IMG/VR virus record: IMGVR_UViG_3300010354_007947
Coordinates: 1 to 20,970 of that record
Source of the DNA: a virus
Reading direction: 5' to 3' (one strand)
Length of the DNA stretch: 20,970 nt
A program made the position numbers and the translations under genes. Shown one piece after another: positions 12,834-20,964 of this stretch (positions are counted from its first letter, which is position 1; each line of letters begins with the position of its first letter). The notes under the pieces are model-generated. The model was given only the letters and a program-made list of their open reading frames with translations, made no database searches and was not told where the DNA came from.

Positions 12834-15131
12834 TTACATTGCACATGCACCACTAACACAACCAGACTGTTCTTCTTCAATCTTAGGTTCAGTCTTCACA
12901 GTCTCTTTAACATCCGACATTGCCGTTTGTTTATCACCATCATCCGTATTAGCATAGTACAGATTCTTAAGTCCATACTTGTATGCCAACATCATATCCT
13001 TAATAACGTCCTGAACAGGTACCTTGTTTTGTGGGTATCTTGAAGGAATATAATAAGTGTTGGTACTAATACTCATATCGGTAAATTTCTGAATAGCTGC
13101 CGCTACCCTAAGGTATCCTGAGTTGTCAGGCATGTCAAACGCAAATGTGTAATCATCTTTGTATTTTTCCACACCGGGAACAACCACAGGCAAAATATTC
13201 GTTTTACTTCCCTTGTGACTAATCAAACTACGTGGAGGTTCAATTCCGTTGGTACTACTCTGAATAACACTGCTTGATTCAACAGGCATACAAGCAGTCA
13301 ACGTACTATGACGCATTCCATGTGTCTTGATCTTTTCACGAAGACCTTCCCAATCCATGTTAAGAGGTTCGGTAATAAACTCATCGACATCTTTCTTGTA
13401 TGTATCAACAGGTAAAATACCTTGACTAAATTTTGTTCGGTCAAACTTCTCACACGGACCAAACTCTTTTGCCATTTCAACGCTGGCTTCAATGAGATAA
13501 TAACTCATCTTCTCCATCCAACGTGCAGCAATATTCGGAGCTTCTTTATCCCAATACTTAACTCCTTCTCTTGCAAGCATTGCTGCTAAATTGGTAATAC
13601 CAACTCCAAGACTACGACGTTTCTTAGCAAAATTTTCAGCGGCTGGAACAAAATAATTTTGATGTTCAATTAATGAATCAAGCATTCGAACAATAACGTC
13701 ACAAACACTCTTCATTTCATCGTCAGATGTAATCTCCAACCAGTTAACAGCTGCCAAAATACACACTCCAATTTCTCCATTTGGATCATTAACATCATTA
13801 ATTGGAATTAGTGGATGATTAACCTCAAGACAAAGATTGCTAGTGTCAACCTGATCCAACCAACTACCATGTGAATTAGCATGATCAACAAACATTGTAT
13901 AAATACGACCCGTTTCAAGACGTTCTTTTGCCAAGAGCATCAACAAGTCACGTGCCTTAACCTTCTTCTTAAACTTGATATTCTTATTGTTCTCTGCTTT
14001 TTCATATTTTTCCTTGAAATCATCATAACCGAATCGGTTCCAAAGACTCTGACACTCATGATAACTGAAAAGTGTGACATCCTTGTTCTCTATGAATCGT
14101 TCAAAAATCAACTTATCGAGACCAATACAATAATCCAACTTACGAACACGATTATCGTCAGTACCAGCATTATTCTTCAACACTAGAATATCCATAATGT
14201 CATAATGAAACCATGCAAAGTTAACCGTGGCACTTCCACCACGAATACCATTCTGGTGACAACTCTTCACAGTTGATTCAAATGCCTTGGCAAACGGAAT
14301 AGGACCAGTATGAATCACTTCTCCGTTACGAATAGGAGCATTTGTAGCACGTAGACGTGACAAATTGAGTCCGATACCATAACGACTTGCAGTTGCATAT
14401 CCAACAGCACTGTTGTTACTGAAAATACTCTTGAGAGTATCATCAACGGTAAACAAAGAACATGAAGCGTAACTCTTCATGACAGAACGAACACCCGCCA
14501 TAATTGGTGTGGGTAGATTGATCTTGTGTTTACTGAAATAGTTGTACGCTTTCTTGACATAATCCAGACGGTTCTCCTTATAGTTCTTGAAGAAAGTCAT
14601 GGCGATCAACATATATGCAAACTGAGGAGTTTCATAAATCTCCTTGGTACTACGATTTTGAATCAAGTACTTATCACACAACTGTTTGATACCGGCATAA
14701 GAAAAGTCAAGATCACGATCATGCTTCAGATATTCATCCAACTTGTCGAAGTCCTTCTTGGAATACCATTCTAGAATTTGTTCGTCATAAACAAACTTCT
14801 CGATGTTTGTCTTAACAAGATCATACAACTTTGGCGGATTCTTTCCACCCCAAACACGTTTACGAAGTTGATAATTCAACAAACGTGACGCAACATATTG
14901 ATAATTTGGTTTTTCAACGGATATCTGTTGAGCAGCTGCTTCAATTAAAGCCACATGAATGTTATCAGAAGTCATTCCATCAAAGAATGACAGATGTGCA
15001 TTCATTGCAACCTCTTCAAACGATACATTTTTGATACCTTCAGTTGCCCACTGCAAAACCTTATTGATTTTATCTGCACTGAACTTCTCCAATGCACCGC
15101 CTCTTTTCTTGATAAAGATTTCTTTGTTCAT
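12834..15131 (-). CDS. nrdA: Class I ribonucleotide reductase, large (catalytic) subunit
   Basis: The 765-aa product has an N-terminal ATP-cone (about 3-90, starting IFIKKRGG) for allosteric on/off control, followed by the catalytic barrel. Key residues are visible: Cys224 (SYASCS) and Cys457 (GEIGVCIL) for the redox pair, Cys434, Asn432 and Glu436 (SNLCLE) at the radical site, and Tyr725-Tyr726 (NLYY) of the radical pathway. The C-terminal CVSGAC tail (Cys758, Cys763) would receive electrons from thioredoxin or glutaredoxin. The length matches E. coli NrdA. The phage uses it to boost dNTP supply. No ribosome binding site is evident before the ATG at 15131. It lies between the helicase gene and nrdB in one unit. 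Confidence 0.97.
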   Translation of the reverse strand: MNKEIFIKKRGGALEKFSADKINKVLQWATEGIKNVSFEEVAMNAHLSFFDGMTSDNIHVALIEAAAQQISVEKPNYQYVASRLLNYQLRKRVWGGKNPPKLYDLVKTNIEKFVYDEQILEWYSKKDFDKLDEYLKHDRDLDFSYAGIKQLCDKYLIQNRSTKEIYETPQFAYMLIAMTFFKNYKENRLDYVKKAYNYFSKHKINLPTPIMAGVRSVMKSYASCSLFTVDDTLKSIFSNNSAVGYATASRYGIGLNLSRLRATNAPIRNGEVIHTGPIPFAKAFESTVKSCHQNGIRGGSATVNFAWFHYDIMDILVLKNNAGTDDNRVRKLDYCIGLDKLIFERFIENKDVTLFSYHECQSLWNRFGYDDFKEKYEKAENNKNIKFKKKVKARDLLMLLAKERLETGRIYTMFVDHANSHGSWLDQVDTSNLCLEVNHPLIPINDVNDPNGEIGVCILAAVNWLEITSDDEMKSVCDVIVRMLDSLIEHQNYFVPAAENFAKKRRSLGVGITNLAAMLAREGVKYWDKEAPNIAARWMEKMSYYLIEASVEMAKEFGPCEKFDRTKFSQGILPVDTYKKDVDEFITEPLNMDWEGLREKIKTHGMRHSTLTACMPVESSSVIQSSTNGIEPPRSLISHKGSKTNILPVVVPGVEKYKDDYTFAFDMPDNSGYLRVAAAIQKFTDMSISTNTYYIPSRYPQNKVPVQDVIKDMMLAYKYGLKNLYYANTDDGDKQTAMSDVKETVKTEPKIEEEQSGCVSGACAM

Positions 15132-15146
15132 ATAGACAGAAAATAA

Positions 15147-15224
15147 CTATGATTTTATATTTGTAAATTCCCTCAGTTGATACTCATTTTGATAAATTTT
15201 TTTGACGTTTTTTGATCGTAACAT
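15147..15224 (-). CDS. Possible 25-residue ORF between helicase and nrdA
   Basis: An ATG four bases after the helicase stop opens a 25-codon frame ending in TAG at 15149-15147 (MLRSKNVKKIYQNEYQLREF, then TNIKS). It occupies most of the 97-base gap before nrdA and is basic. No ribosome binding site is clear, and a frame this short is readily found by chance in AT-rich DNA. It could be a micropeptide or a leader that couples translation to nrdA. Confidence 0.3.
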   Translation of the reverse strand: MLRSKNVKKIYQNEYQLREFTNIKS

Positions 15225-15228
15225 ACTA

Positions 15229-16614
15229 TCATTCGTCATCACTGTCACTCATATGAGTATTCCACTTGTTACTCAAGGCTTTCTTTACAAGATTCTCACT
15301 ATCACCCATTTCGGTAAGAATTGCCACACCATCCTTGGAGTTCTCAGCATAAATCTGGATATCACCACATCCGGCGTTCATTCTACTTGGGAATGTCAAA
15401 CCATCAGGACCAAAACGGTTCTTAATGATATGAAAACGTGCAGTATTCGCAACTTTATCGGTAACTTTACGGCTAAGTGACATAACAAAGTCGGCAGTCA
15501 TGATCTTTCGATACGAATCCGAGATGTTGTTTGCCTGAATAATGTCTTCATCCATAGCAGCACGATTACTCTGTGAAGCACTCCAGATAGGAACTTGAAG
15601 TTCACCAGCAATACTACGAAGTTCTTCATATATACCACCGGCTTCACTATAACTGTTACTGTTACGGTCACTCTGATATGGACGTAGAATGTCAGCGTAA
15701 TCAACAATAATCATGTCAATTTTACTTCCCAACATCATAATACGTTCAGTATGCATCTTTAGATGATGAGCACTAACGGTTTTGATAGGAAAATACTTGA
15801 TGAACAACTTACCGGGAACTTGTTCAATCTTCTTACGAACGATATCAACGTTATTACGAATATTCTGGAAATCAATTCCTGTAAAACAACTGTCATAACG
15901 AAGACCCACATAGTTTTCATTCAACTCAAGAGTAAAATGAACAACATTCTTTCCTTGCTTCATGGCTTCAGCACCAATCTTTGCCAAAACCCAACTCTTA
16001 CCACTACCCGCACAAGCAGTAATAATACCAAGTTCACCGCCTGCCAATCCACCATCCATAATAGTGTCAATTTCAGTCCAGTTGGTCCTAACTGTATTAC
16101 GTGCCATAACACTCATACGTTTTTCAACATCAGTCATATAATCATGACCAATATTACGTTCCATTCCAGCCTTCATTGCATTATCAACCAATGCTTTTAC
16201 CTGTTCGTAATTACCCTGTTTCAGGTAATCAACGCTATCCATAATTGCACTCTTGAGTTTCTGACTCTTACAAAATTCAAGATATTGTTCCTTAACAAAC
16301 TTCAAATCACTATCTGTGATTTTTTGATACACATTACGAAGTTGTGAAACAACGCTTTCCTTCAATACGTTGTTTTCAATACCATCCACCTTTATCTTAA
16401 AAACATTAAGTGTAGGTAGATCTTTATACTGCATAAAGTAGGATACAGTTTGTTTTACAATCCATTGATGTGCATCTGATTCAAATGAAGTTGGATCGAT
16501 GATATCAGAAAGTCTTTCCAGAAAAGTCTTATCGCTAAGAATTCCAGATATACATTTGATTTGGAATTCGGATCCAAACTTCTTCAAGTTGTCTATAACG
16601 TGATTTTCACTCAT
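15229..16614 (-). CDS. 41: Replicative DNA helicase (DnaB/gp41 type)
   Basis: The hexameric helicase unwinds DNA at the fork and works with a primase. The 461-aa product has an N-terminal helical domain (1 to about 100), a linker, and a RecA-like motor. Walker A is CAGSGKS (201-207), Walker B is MIIVDYAD (301-308), the DnaB-type SxSQSNR stretch is at 345-351, and a KNRFGPDG arginine-finger region is at 398-405. The acidic C-terminus (SDSDDE) is common for gp41. Size and layout match T4 gp41 (475 aa). It follows the exonuclease gene after a 72-base gap that contains a 6-bp inverted repeat (16636-16653) but no convincing promoter. Starts lacking a ribosome binding site are frequent in this unit, including here. 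Confidence 0.93.
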   Translation of the reverse strand: MSENHVIDNLKKFGSEFQIKCISGILSDKTFLERLSDIIDPTSFESDAHQWIVKQTVSYFMQYKDLPTLNVFKIKVDGIENNVLKESVVSQLRNVYQKITDSDLKFVKEQYLEFCKSQKLKSAIMDSVDYLKQGNYEQVKALVDNAMKAGMERNIGHDYMTDVEKRMSVMARNTVRTNWTEIDTIMDGGLAGGELGIITACAGSGKSWVLAKIGAEAMKQGKNVVHFTLELNENYVGLRYDSCFTGIDFQNIRNNVDIVRKKIEQVPGKLFIKYFPIKTVSAHHLKMHTERIMMLGSKIDMIIVDYADILRPYQSDRNSNSYSEAGGIYEELRSIAGELQVPIWSASQSNRAAMDEDIIQANNISDSYRKIMTADFVMSLSRKVTDKVANTARFHIIKNRFGPDGLTFPSRMNAGCGDIQIYAENSKDGVAILTEMGDSENLVKKALSNKWNTHMSDSDDE

Positions 16615-16686
16615 AATTAATAATATTTTACTACATAACCAGTATAGGTTATATTTACCTCTTTGTATACTTATTTTATTGATTTA

Positions 16687-17751
16687 TTATCTTACCAACG
16701 TGGTCAATTTACCAAAACATTCATTGAGCCATATTTGGTAATTAGGAATATTACTCCACATTTTATCTTCGGTGACTAGTTTAGAAAATCCAACTCGGTC
16801 TAGCTTCTTCGTTGGCTCATCTAGTATTTCATTAATACGGAGTTGTGAAAAACTTTGAATCTCCGTATCTTTCAACTGCATCAACGTATAGTTACGTTCT
16901 ACAATATTTTTGTTTTCAAGTATAGTACGATACAATTTATACTTGCTTTGATTGTTTTCACAGTAGTTATAAATCTCGTCCAGTTGTACATGCCGATTCT
17001 CGGCAAAAAAAGGAAAACACTTGATAATCATTTTTAGTCCAGCGCCCTGTAAACCGTCAATATTGTCGGATACATCTCCTTCCAAAACTCTATACCAAAT
17101 GTAATTTTGACAACTAACACCGTATTCATTTAGAATCTCAGCGCATCCATATAGTTTCTTTTTAGTAGGACTCCAAATCTTGACCTTTTCACTAGCTAAT
17201 TGTAGAAAATCTTTGTCAGCACTCATTATAGTAACATTACTGTCCTTACAGTATTGTTGTGCAATATAAGCAATAGTATCGTCTGCTTCAATGTGGTCAA
17301 TTGCCATAGTTGAAACTGGCAAACAATCTAAATAATGAACTGACCTCAACAGTTGAGATTTCATATTCTTTTCTTCTACATCAGATGTAGACAATTCTGA
17401 ATATGCTCTGTTAAGACGAATTTTTGTGTGTCGTTTATCTTTGTATTGTGGATAAATCTTACGACGTTTCATGCTTCCACCATTACCATCAAATATAACA
17501 ACACATCGAGTAGGGTTAAGCAATTTAATTGCATATCCCATACTTTTAAGAAATCCGGCAATGCCACCCGTGTGAAGACCGTCTTCATTCATGGATGGCA
17601 TTACCGAATACGCGCGAATAAATGTATTGAGCGCATCAATCAAGAGAATATCGGAATTTTGATTTCGATTAGATACTTTATTCTTATCTTCTTGTGAAAT
17701 ATTCTCAAAGATAGAGAATAGTCTCTTTTTTTCGTCTTGATTAAAACTCAT
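16687..17751 (-). CDS. rnh: 5'-3' exonuclease / RNase H (T4 Rnh/FEN type)
   Basis: This flap/5' nuclease of 354 aa removes RNA primers and 5' flaps from Okazaki fragments. Metal-binding acids are in the right order: Asp39 (LLIDALN), Asp88 (VIFDGNGG), Glu155, Asp157 and Asp158 (HIEADDT), Asp179 and Asp181 (SADKDF), and Asp226 and Asp229 (GDVSDNIDGLQG), the last beginning the helix-hairpin-helix-like H3TH region (DNIDGLQGAGLK). The KRRKIYPQYK arch region is present at 95-104. It has an extra 30 or so N-terminal residues compared with T4 RNase H (305 aa). It begins three bases after the uvsX stop; a GAAGAA ribosome binding site lies in the coding end of uvsX, so the two are coupled. Confidence 0.92.
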   Translation of the reverse strand: MSFNQDEKKRLFSIFENISQEDKNKVSNRNQNSDILLIDALNTFIRAYSVMPSMNEDGLHTGGIAGFLKSMGYAIKLLNPTRCVVIFDGNGGSMKRRKIYPQYKDKRHTKIRLNRAYSELSTSDVEEKNMKSQLLRSVHYLDCLPVSTMAIDHIEADDTIAYIAQQYCKDSNVTIMSADKDFLQLASEKVKIWSPTKKKLYGCAEILNEYGVSCQNYIWYRVLEGDVSDNIDGLQGAGLKMIIKCFPFFAENRHVQLDEIYNYCENNQSKYKLYRTILENKNIVERNYTLMQLKDTEIQSFSQLRINEILDEPTKKLDRVGFSKLVTEDKMWSNIPNYQIWLNECFGKLTTLVR

Positions 17752-17754
17752 ATA

Positions 17755-18951
17755 TTATTCTTCAGCTTCTCCACCAACTTCTTCTGCATCCTCGGAAGAA
17801 TCAACTTCCACATCCTCACGAATTTCACTGTCAGGTGACTTGTACTTCATAATTGTAACATCGGCAATCTTTTGATATAACTCCTCACGAAGTTCGTTAT
17901 CAATCTTTACGTCTTTAGCAAACGTCTTTACATCGATCTTAACAATTTCACCATTGTTCTTAGTATAAGTATATGGTGATTTAGCTCCTGTAATAATTGA
18001 GTGTTTCTTCAACACCTCAATCCAGTTACCATAATTATCAATGCCGCTATCAAAGTAAATATTAAAGTCAGCAAATCTCATAGGTGGACCCATTCGATTC
18101 TTGACAACAACTGCCCGTGTCTTGACACCAATATGCGCGGGTTCGCCATTCTGCGTAACCTTCAGTGCTCCCATACCCTTCAGACGAAGACGAACACTAG
18201 CATGATACTGAATAGCCTTACCACCACTGGTAGTGTACTTGTCACCAAACATTGCGGCTTGAAGATTTACACGTAACTGATTAGTAAAAATCAACGCAAT
18301 ACGTTGTCTACCAATCATATCATTAATCTTGCGCATCGCCTTGGAGATGATAATTGCCTTACCAGTCGCAAAACCATCCTTACCATGGTCCGCTTCCAAT
18401 TCTCCCTTGGTTGATGCTGCTGCAACACTATCAACAACGATTGTAACAAGACGATCCCGATTTGACTTACGAACATGAGCGATCAATGTTTCAATCTTCT
18501 CGAAAATGTCTTCTACTGTGTGAGCGTCAACATACAACATCTTTGGTACGTCAACTCCGATTGCGGCCAAAAAGTCTTGTGAAACAGATTGTTCCGTATC
18601 AATAAATACAGCAAGTCCACCTTTCTTTTGAGTTTCCGCAAGCAAATGTGCTGCCAACAAACTCTTGCCTGAGGCTTCAAGTCCGGTAACTTCGGTTATA
18701 CGTCCAACTGGAATACCAGCATGTGGACGATTTGAAATTGCGAGATCCAAGATGTCGCAACCTGTACTGATCCAATCTGTGATTGTAGATGGATCTTCCT
18801 TTTGATCCAAGAAAAACGCACACTTGCCTGCGTCTTTATTGGCTTTGTTTAGAACATCAGCGAGAGACTCAACTAGTTCATCTCGTTGTGATTCAACTTC
18901 ATGTGTCACATGATTTGATTTCTTTTTCTTTTTTGATGTATCTTCTATCAT
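17755..18951 (-). CDS. uvsX: RecA/UvsX-type recombinase
   Basis: This strand-exchange protein coats ssDNA and drives homologous pairing, recombination-dependent replication and repair. The 398-aa product has Walker A GLEASGKS (90-97), Walker B TIVVDSVAA (170-178, Asp174), an IFTNQLR sensor (221-227), and a GGKAIQYHASVRLRL stretch corresponding to the L2/core region of RecA. The N-terminus is lysine-rich (KKKKK at 7-11), and the C-terminal 25 residues are strongly acidic, as in RecA and UvsX. Length matches T4 UvsX (391). It lies downstream of gene 32 behind a strong terminator. No TTGACT promoter is visible in the 64-base gap, so it is probably expressed by read-through or an unrecognised phage promoter. 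Confidence 0.95.
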   Translation of the reverse strand: MIEDTSKKKKKSNHVTHEVESQRDELVESLADVLNKANKDAGKCAFFLDQKEDPSTITDWISTGCDILDLAISNRPHAGIPVGRITEVTGLEASGKSLLAAHLLAETQKKGGLAVFIDTEQSVSQDFLAAIGVDVPKMLYVDAHTVEDIFEKIETLIAHVRKSNRDRLVTIVVDSVAAASTKGELEADHGKDGFATGKAIIISKAMRKINDMIGRQRIALIFTNQLRVNLQAAMFGDKYTTSGGKAIQYHASVRLRLKGMGALKVTQNGEPAHIGVKTRAVVVKNRMGPPMRFADFNIYFDSGIDNYGNWIEVLKKHSIITGAKSPYTYTKNNGEIVKIDVKTFAKDVKIDNELREELYQKIADVTIMKYKSPDSEIREDVEVDSSEDAEEVGGEAEE

Positions 18952-18966
18952 AACTTTTTTGAAAAC

Positions 18967-19002
18967 TAAAAAAAAGAGGTGACAGTTTTTCCGTCACCTC
19001 TT
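18967..19002 (-). terminator. Strong terminator after gene 32
   Basis: AAGAGGTGAC (18974-18983) pairs perfectly with GTCACCTCTT (18993-19002) around a 9-base loop, and the minus strand continues with a T-run to about 18968. It should make gene 32 message mostly monocistronic, while leaving some read-through into uvsX. Confidence 0.9.
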
Positions 19003-19015
19003 CTATTATTGTTTG

Positions 19016-19894
19016 TTAACTATTGAACAAATTATCAAACGCCTTTGTTAGGTCTTCGGTGTTTGACTTTGCCGAACTAGCACTTGGAGACTTACTGGCA
19101 CTTGGGGTCTTACTAGGAGATGGTGACTTACTAGTAAGTACATTTGCCTCGTCTGTCTGAGCAATAGCTGTTCCAGCAATTGGCTGAGTATCCTCTTCAT
19201 CAACAACTGCATTGGTGACAGTTTCAGACTGAGCCTCCTCAGGATTTAGCCATGCGTTCATAACCTCCTTGAGTTCGTCGTACTTGGGTTCTGGGAACAA
19301 GTCAAGAATGTCTGGCTGACTCTTGATAGCCTCAATCATCTTAGTATCCTTCGGATCAACTGCAGGTGTAGAATTAGGCTTTACACGAATTGAAGTTTCT
19401 GGGTAACTCTTACCGCTATCATCAGCGGTACGAAACTCAACGACGATATCACGACCGGATGATAGATCACTAATATCTCCATAATCTGGATCGGCCATAA
19501 CCGATAGAATTTCCTGATAAACCTGCTTACCGAAACCCCAGAACTTTACACCCTCATGTTCCTCGCCACGAACAATAACAGGAGCGAAAGTACGCATCTT
19601 AGGTTCCATCTTACGTCCGGTCTGCCAATCTTCCTTGGAACCAGTCTTCTTGAGTCTATTGCTAAACTCGACGATTGGATCTGGACGGTTGAACGAATCT
19701 GGACTCAGATATGTCTTGTTATTAATGCCGTAATGAAACTTGAGTTCAATAAACGGGGTATCTGGCTGATACCGATAAGGTACGATACGGATAGTTTGCT
19801 TACCGGGCTTTGGCTTCCAAATAATTTGAGTCTTATTATTTGTGTTTGAAAGGGAGTTCAAACGGCTCTTGATTTTAGACAAGTCGATTGCCAT
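19016..19894 (-). CDS. 32: gp32-like single-stranded DNA-binding protein lacking zinc ligands
   Basis: gp32 covers ssDNA cooperatively during replication, recombination and repair. The 292-aa product has an N-terminal basic arm (1-20), a core with KPKPGKQTIRIVPYRY (27-42), FIELKFHYGINNKTY (48-62) and the RGEEHEGVKFWGFGKQVYQ block (109-127) that matches T4 gp32's ENEGKVFKYRFGKKIWD, from memory. A PxVDPKDTK region and a helix DELKEVMNAW follow. The C-terminus is a disordered linker with SKSPSP-like repeats and a short end, DLTKAFDNLF, for partner binding. There are no cysteines, so the T4-type zinc finger is absent. It lies between its own promoter and terminator, with a structured leader like the autoregulated T4 gene 32. 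The family is clear; the missing metal site is notable. Confidence 0.85.
   Translation of the reverse strand: MAIDLSKIKSRLNSLSNTNNKTQIIWKPKPGKQTIRIVPYRYQPDTPFIELKFHYGINNKTYLSPDSFNRPDPIVEFSNRLKKTGSKEDWQTGRKMEPKMRTFAPVIVRGEEHEGVKFWGFGKQVYQEILSVMADPDYGDISDLSSGRDIVVEFRTADDSGKSYPETSIRVKPNSTPAVDPKDTKMIEAIKSQPDILDLFPEPKYDELKEVMNAWLNPEEAQSETVTNAVVDEEDTQPIAGTAIAQTDEANVLTSKSPSPSKTPSASKSPSASSAKSNTEDLTKAFDNLFNS
19079..19132 (-). repeat. Three 18-base coding repeats in gene 32
   Basis: Residues 255-272 read SKSPSP, SKTPSA, SKSPSA: three imperfect copies of an 18-base unit. They make a basic, flexible linker before the C-terminal segment. Such repeats can vary in copy number between related phages. Confidence 0.7.
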
Positions 19895-19974
19895 AATTAT
19901 TTATTTATTAATTGTTAAGTAGTAATTAGTATATCATTCGATTTCACTCGAAATCAAACAGTGTAACTAATTCT
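19895..19974 (-). promoter_or_regulatory. Structured AU-rich leader of gene 32
   Basis: The stretch just before the ATG reads AATTAATAAATAAATAATT with no Shine-Dalgarno, an unstructured AU-rich site of the kind gp32 binds in T4 to repress its own translation. Upstream, AATTAGT (19972-19966) can pair with ACTAATT (19930-19924) around an inner hairpin, GATTTC/GAAATC (19955-19950 with 19945-19940), with a 4-base loop. In T4 a pseudoknot occupies this position; I see a nested stem-loop, not a proven pseudoknot. Confidence 0.5.
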
Positions 19975-19980
19975 GTTATA

Positions 19981-20009
19981 ACTATAGTATACGCACGGGA
20001 AAAAGTCAA
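19981..20009 (-). promoter_or_regulatory. Sigma70-type promoter of gene 32
   Basis: TTGACT (20009-20004), 17 bases, TATAGT (19986-19981) on the minus strand. The -35 box contains the TGA stop of the preceding gene. It is the best match to a bacterial housekeeping promoter in the window, and transcription would begin just before the structured gene 32 leader. Confidence 0.65.
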
Positions 20010-20398
20010 CTTATTACGTCAAAAATCTTCAAGGAAATTATTTTGACCGAAACATCATTTGTTATAATTAACGAGTTTTTATAATACTCCCAATTCAACT
20101 GATATGACTTGTCGAAAACGCCATTATTTTCTTCGGTAATCAACTTATTCATGGCATTTAAAGTATACAAAGTATTGGTTTGTTTTTTACGATGTATAGA
20201 AATAGTATTAGGTAGTTTTTTTAAACCTGACTCTGTGTAAAAAATATTATAAGTCAAATATAACTCATTATTGTTTTTTTCATTATTAAAAACAAAAATC
20301 TTATTGTTTGATAATTTATAAAAAAATTTGATCTGTTCCAGTAACAACTTATATTCAGTTGGTATAGAAAACGTACAGAGTAATTGTGTATCTTTCAT
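20006..20398 (-). CDS. Unrecognised protein, 130 aa, upstream of gene 32
   Basis: It is Asn/Lys/Tyr-rich and probably alpha/beta. A TLYTLNAMNKLITEENNG stretch (78-95) is followed by DKSYQLNWEYYKNSLII (96-112), a helix-then-strand pattern that I associate with small conserved phage proteins but cannot name. No signal peptide or membrane segment is present. The ATG overlaps the stop of the upstream gene (ATGA), so they are coupled. T4 has gene 59 and gene 33 near gene 32, but I see no similarity strong enough to assign either. Confidence 0.6.
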   Translation of the reverse strand: MKDTQLLCTFSIPTEYKLLLEQIKFFYKLSNNKIFVFNNEKNNNELYLTYNIFYTESGLKKLPNTISIHRKKQTNTLYTLNAMNKLITEENNGVFDKSYQLNWEYYKNSLIITNDVSVKIISLKIFDVIS

Positions 20399-20964
20399 CT
20401 TATGGACAATATCATGGTTTTTTGGCTATTTATATTATACCATTCGTAACCAACTAATAGTCCATCGGCATTATACCAACGACTTTTATTTTTGATCCAG
20501 TTATTATTTACAGCCTCTTCCAACGTAAATTCAGTCGTTAGGATTTTTTCGACTTCTTCAGCATCTTTTTCTTTTTGATCGGAACTTCTGGTTTCAATGT
20601 CGGTGGTGTCAACTCCTGATTGGCCTTGATTGGTGGGTTGACTGGTTGTTTGATCTGTTGTACCGATGTTTTGTTGAACAATTTGTTGATTAGGTTCTTG
20701 AGCACCTGGCTCAATTTCGATAGGTTTTTCATTAGGTGATATTGGTTCTTGTACTGGCTGTGTGGGAGCGTTAAAATCCAAGTTGGTTTGTCCTTTTGTA
20801 GGATCCTCTTCAAAATGGGTTCCACGTTTTATTGCACGTTGTTTATATTCTGGGTTTGGAAATGTAACCAATATACCCTTTGAGTTATAAGCTTGTCTCT
20901 CTGGGTATTTACCTTCAATAACTTTATTTGCCAATTCAACAACTTCTCCTTTTGGAATTCCCAT
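20395..20964 (-). CDS. Unrecognised protein with disordered Gln/Pro/Thr-rich middle, possibly 5' partial
   Basis: The ATG at 20964 gives 189 aa, but the frame stays open to the window edge (six more bases), so the true start may lie outside. Residues 1-50 form a small domain with LANKVIEGKYPERQAY and GILVTFPNPEYKQRAIKRG. Residues 60-130 are low complexity (Gln, Pro, Thr, Asn). The C-terminus has EEAVNNNWIKNKSRWYNADG and LLVGYEWYN, resembling a second folded module with YN..G.LV similar to the N-terminal YNSKGILVTF. No family is recognised. It is the first gene of the window in transcription order. Confidence 0.55.
   Translation of the reverse strand: MGIPKGEVVELANKVIEGKYPERQAYNSKGILVTFPNPEYKQRAIKRGTHFEEDPTKGQTNLDFNAPTQPVQEPISPNEKPIEIEPGAQEPNQQIVQQNIGTTDQTTSQPTNQGQSGVDTTDIETRSSDQKEKDAEEVEKILTTEFTLEEAVNNNWIKNKSRWYNADGLLVGYEWYNINSQKTMILSIR

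Noticed and set aside
15202-15229. TTGACG-16-TACTAT on the plus strand in the helicase/nrdA gap
   Set aside because: It would transcribe antisense into the helicase gene with no rightward gene to serve; single weak instance.
16636-16653. Inverted repeat ATAACC/GGTTAT upstream of the helicase gene
   Set aside because: Only 6 bp, AT-rich, no T-run and no linked promoter; not enough to call a site.
20006-20398. Assignment of the gene before gene 32 as gp59 or gp33
   Set aside because: Position alone suggests it; no recognisable sequence similarity.
20427-20434. TATAAATA on the coding strand 28 bases before the 130-aa gene
   Set aside because: It lies inside the coding end of the upstream gene and only one such site is well placed; too weak to call a late promoter.
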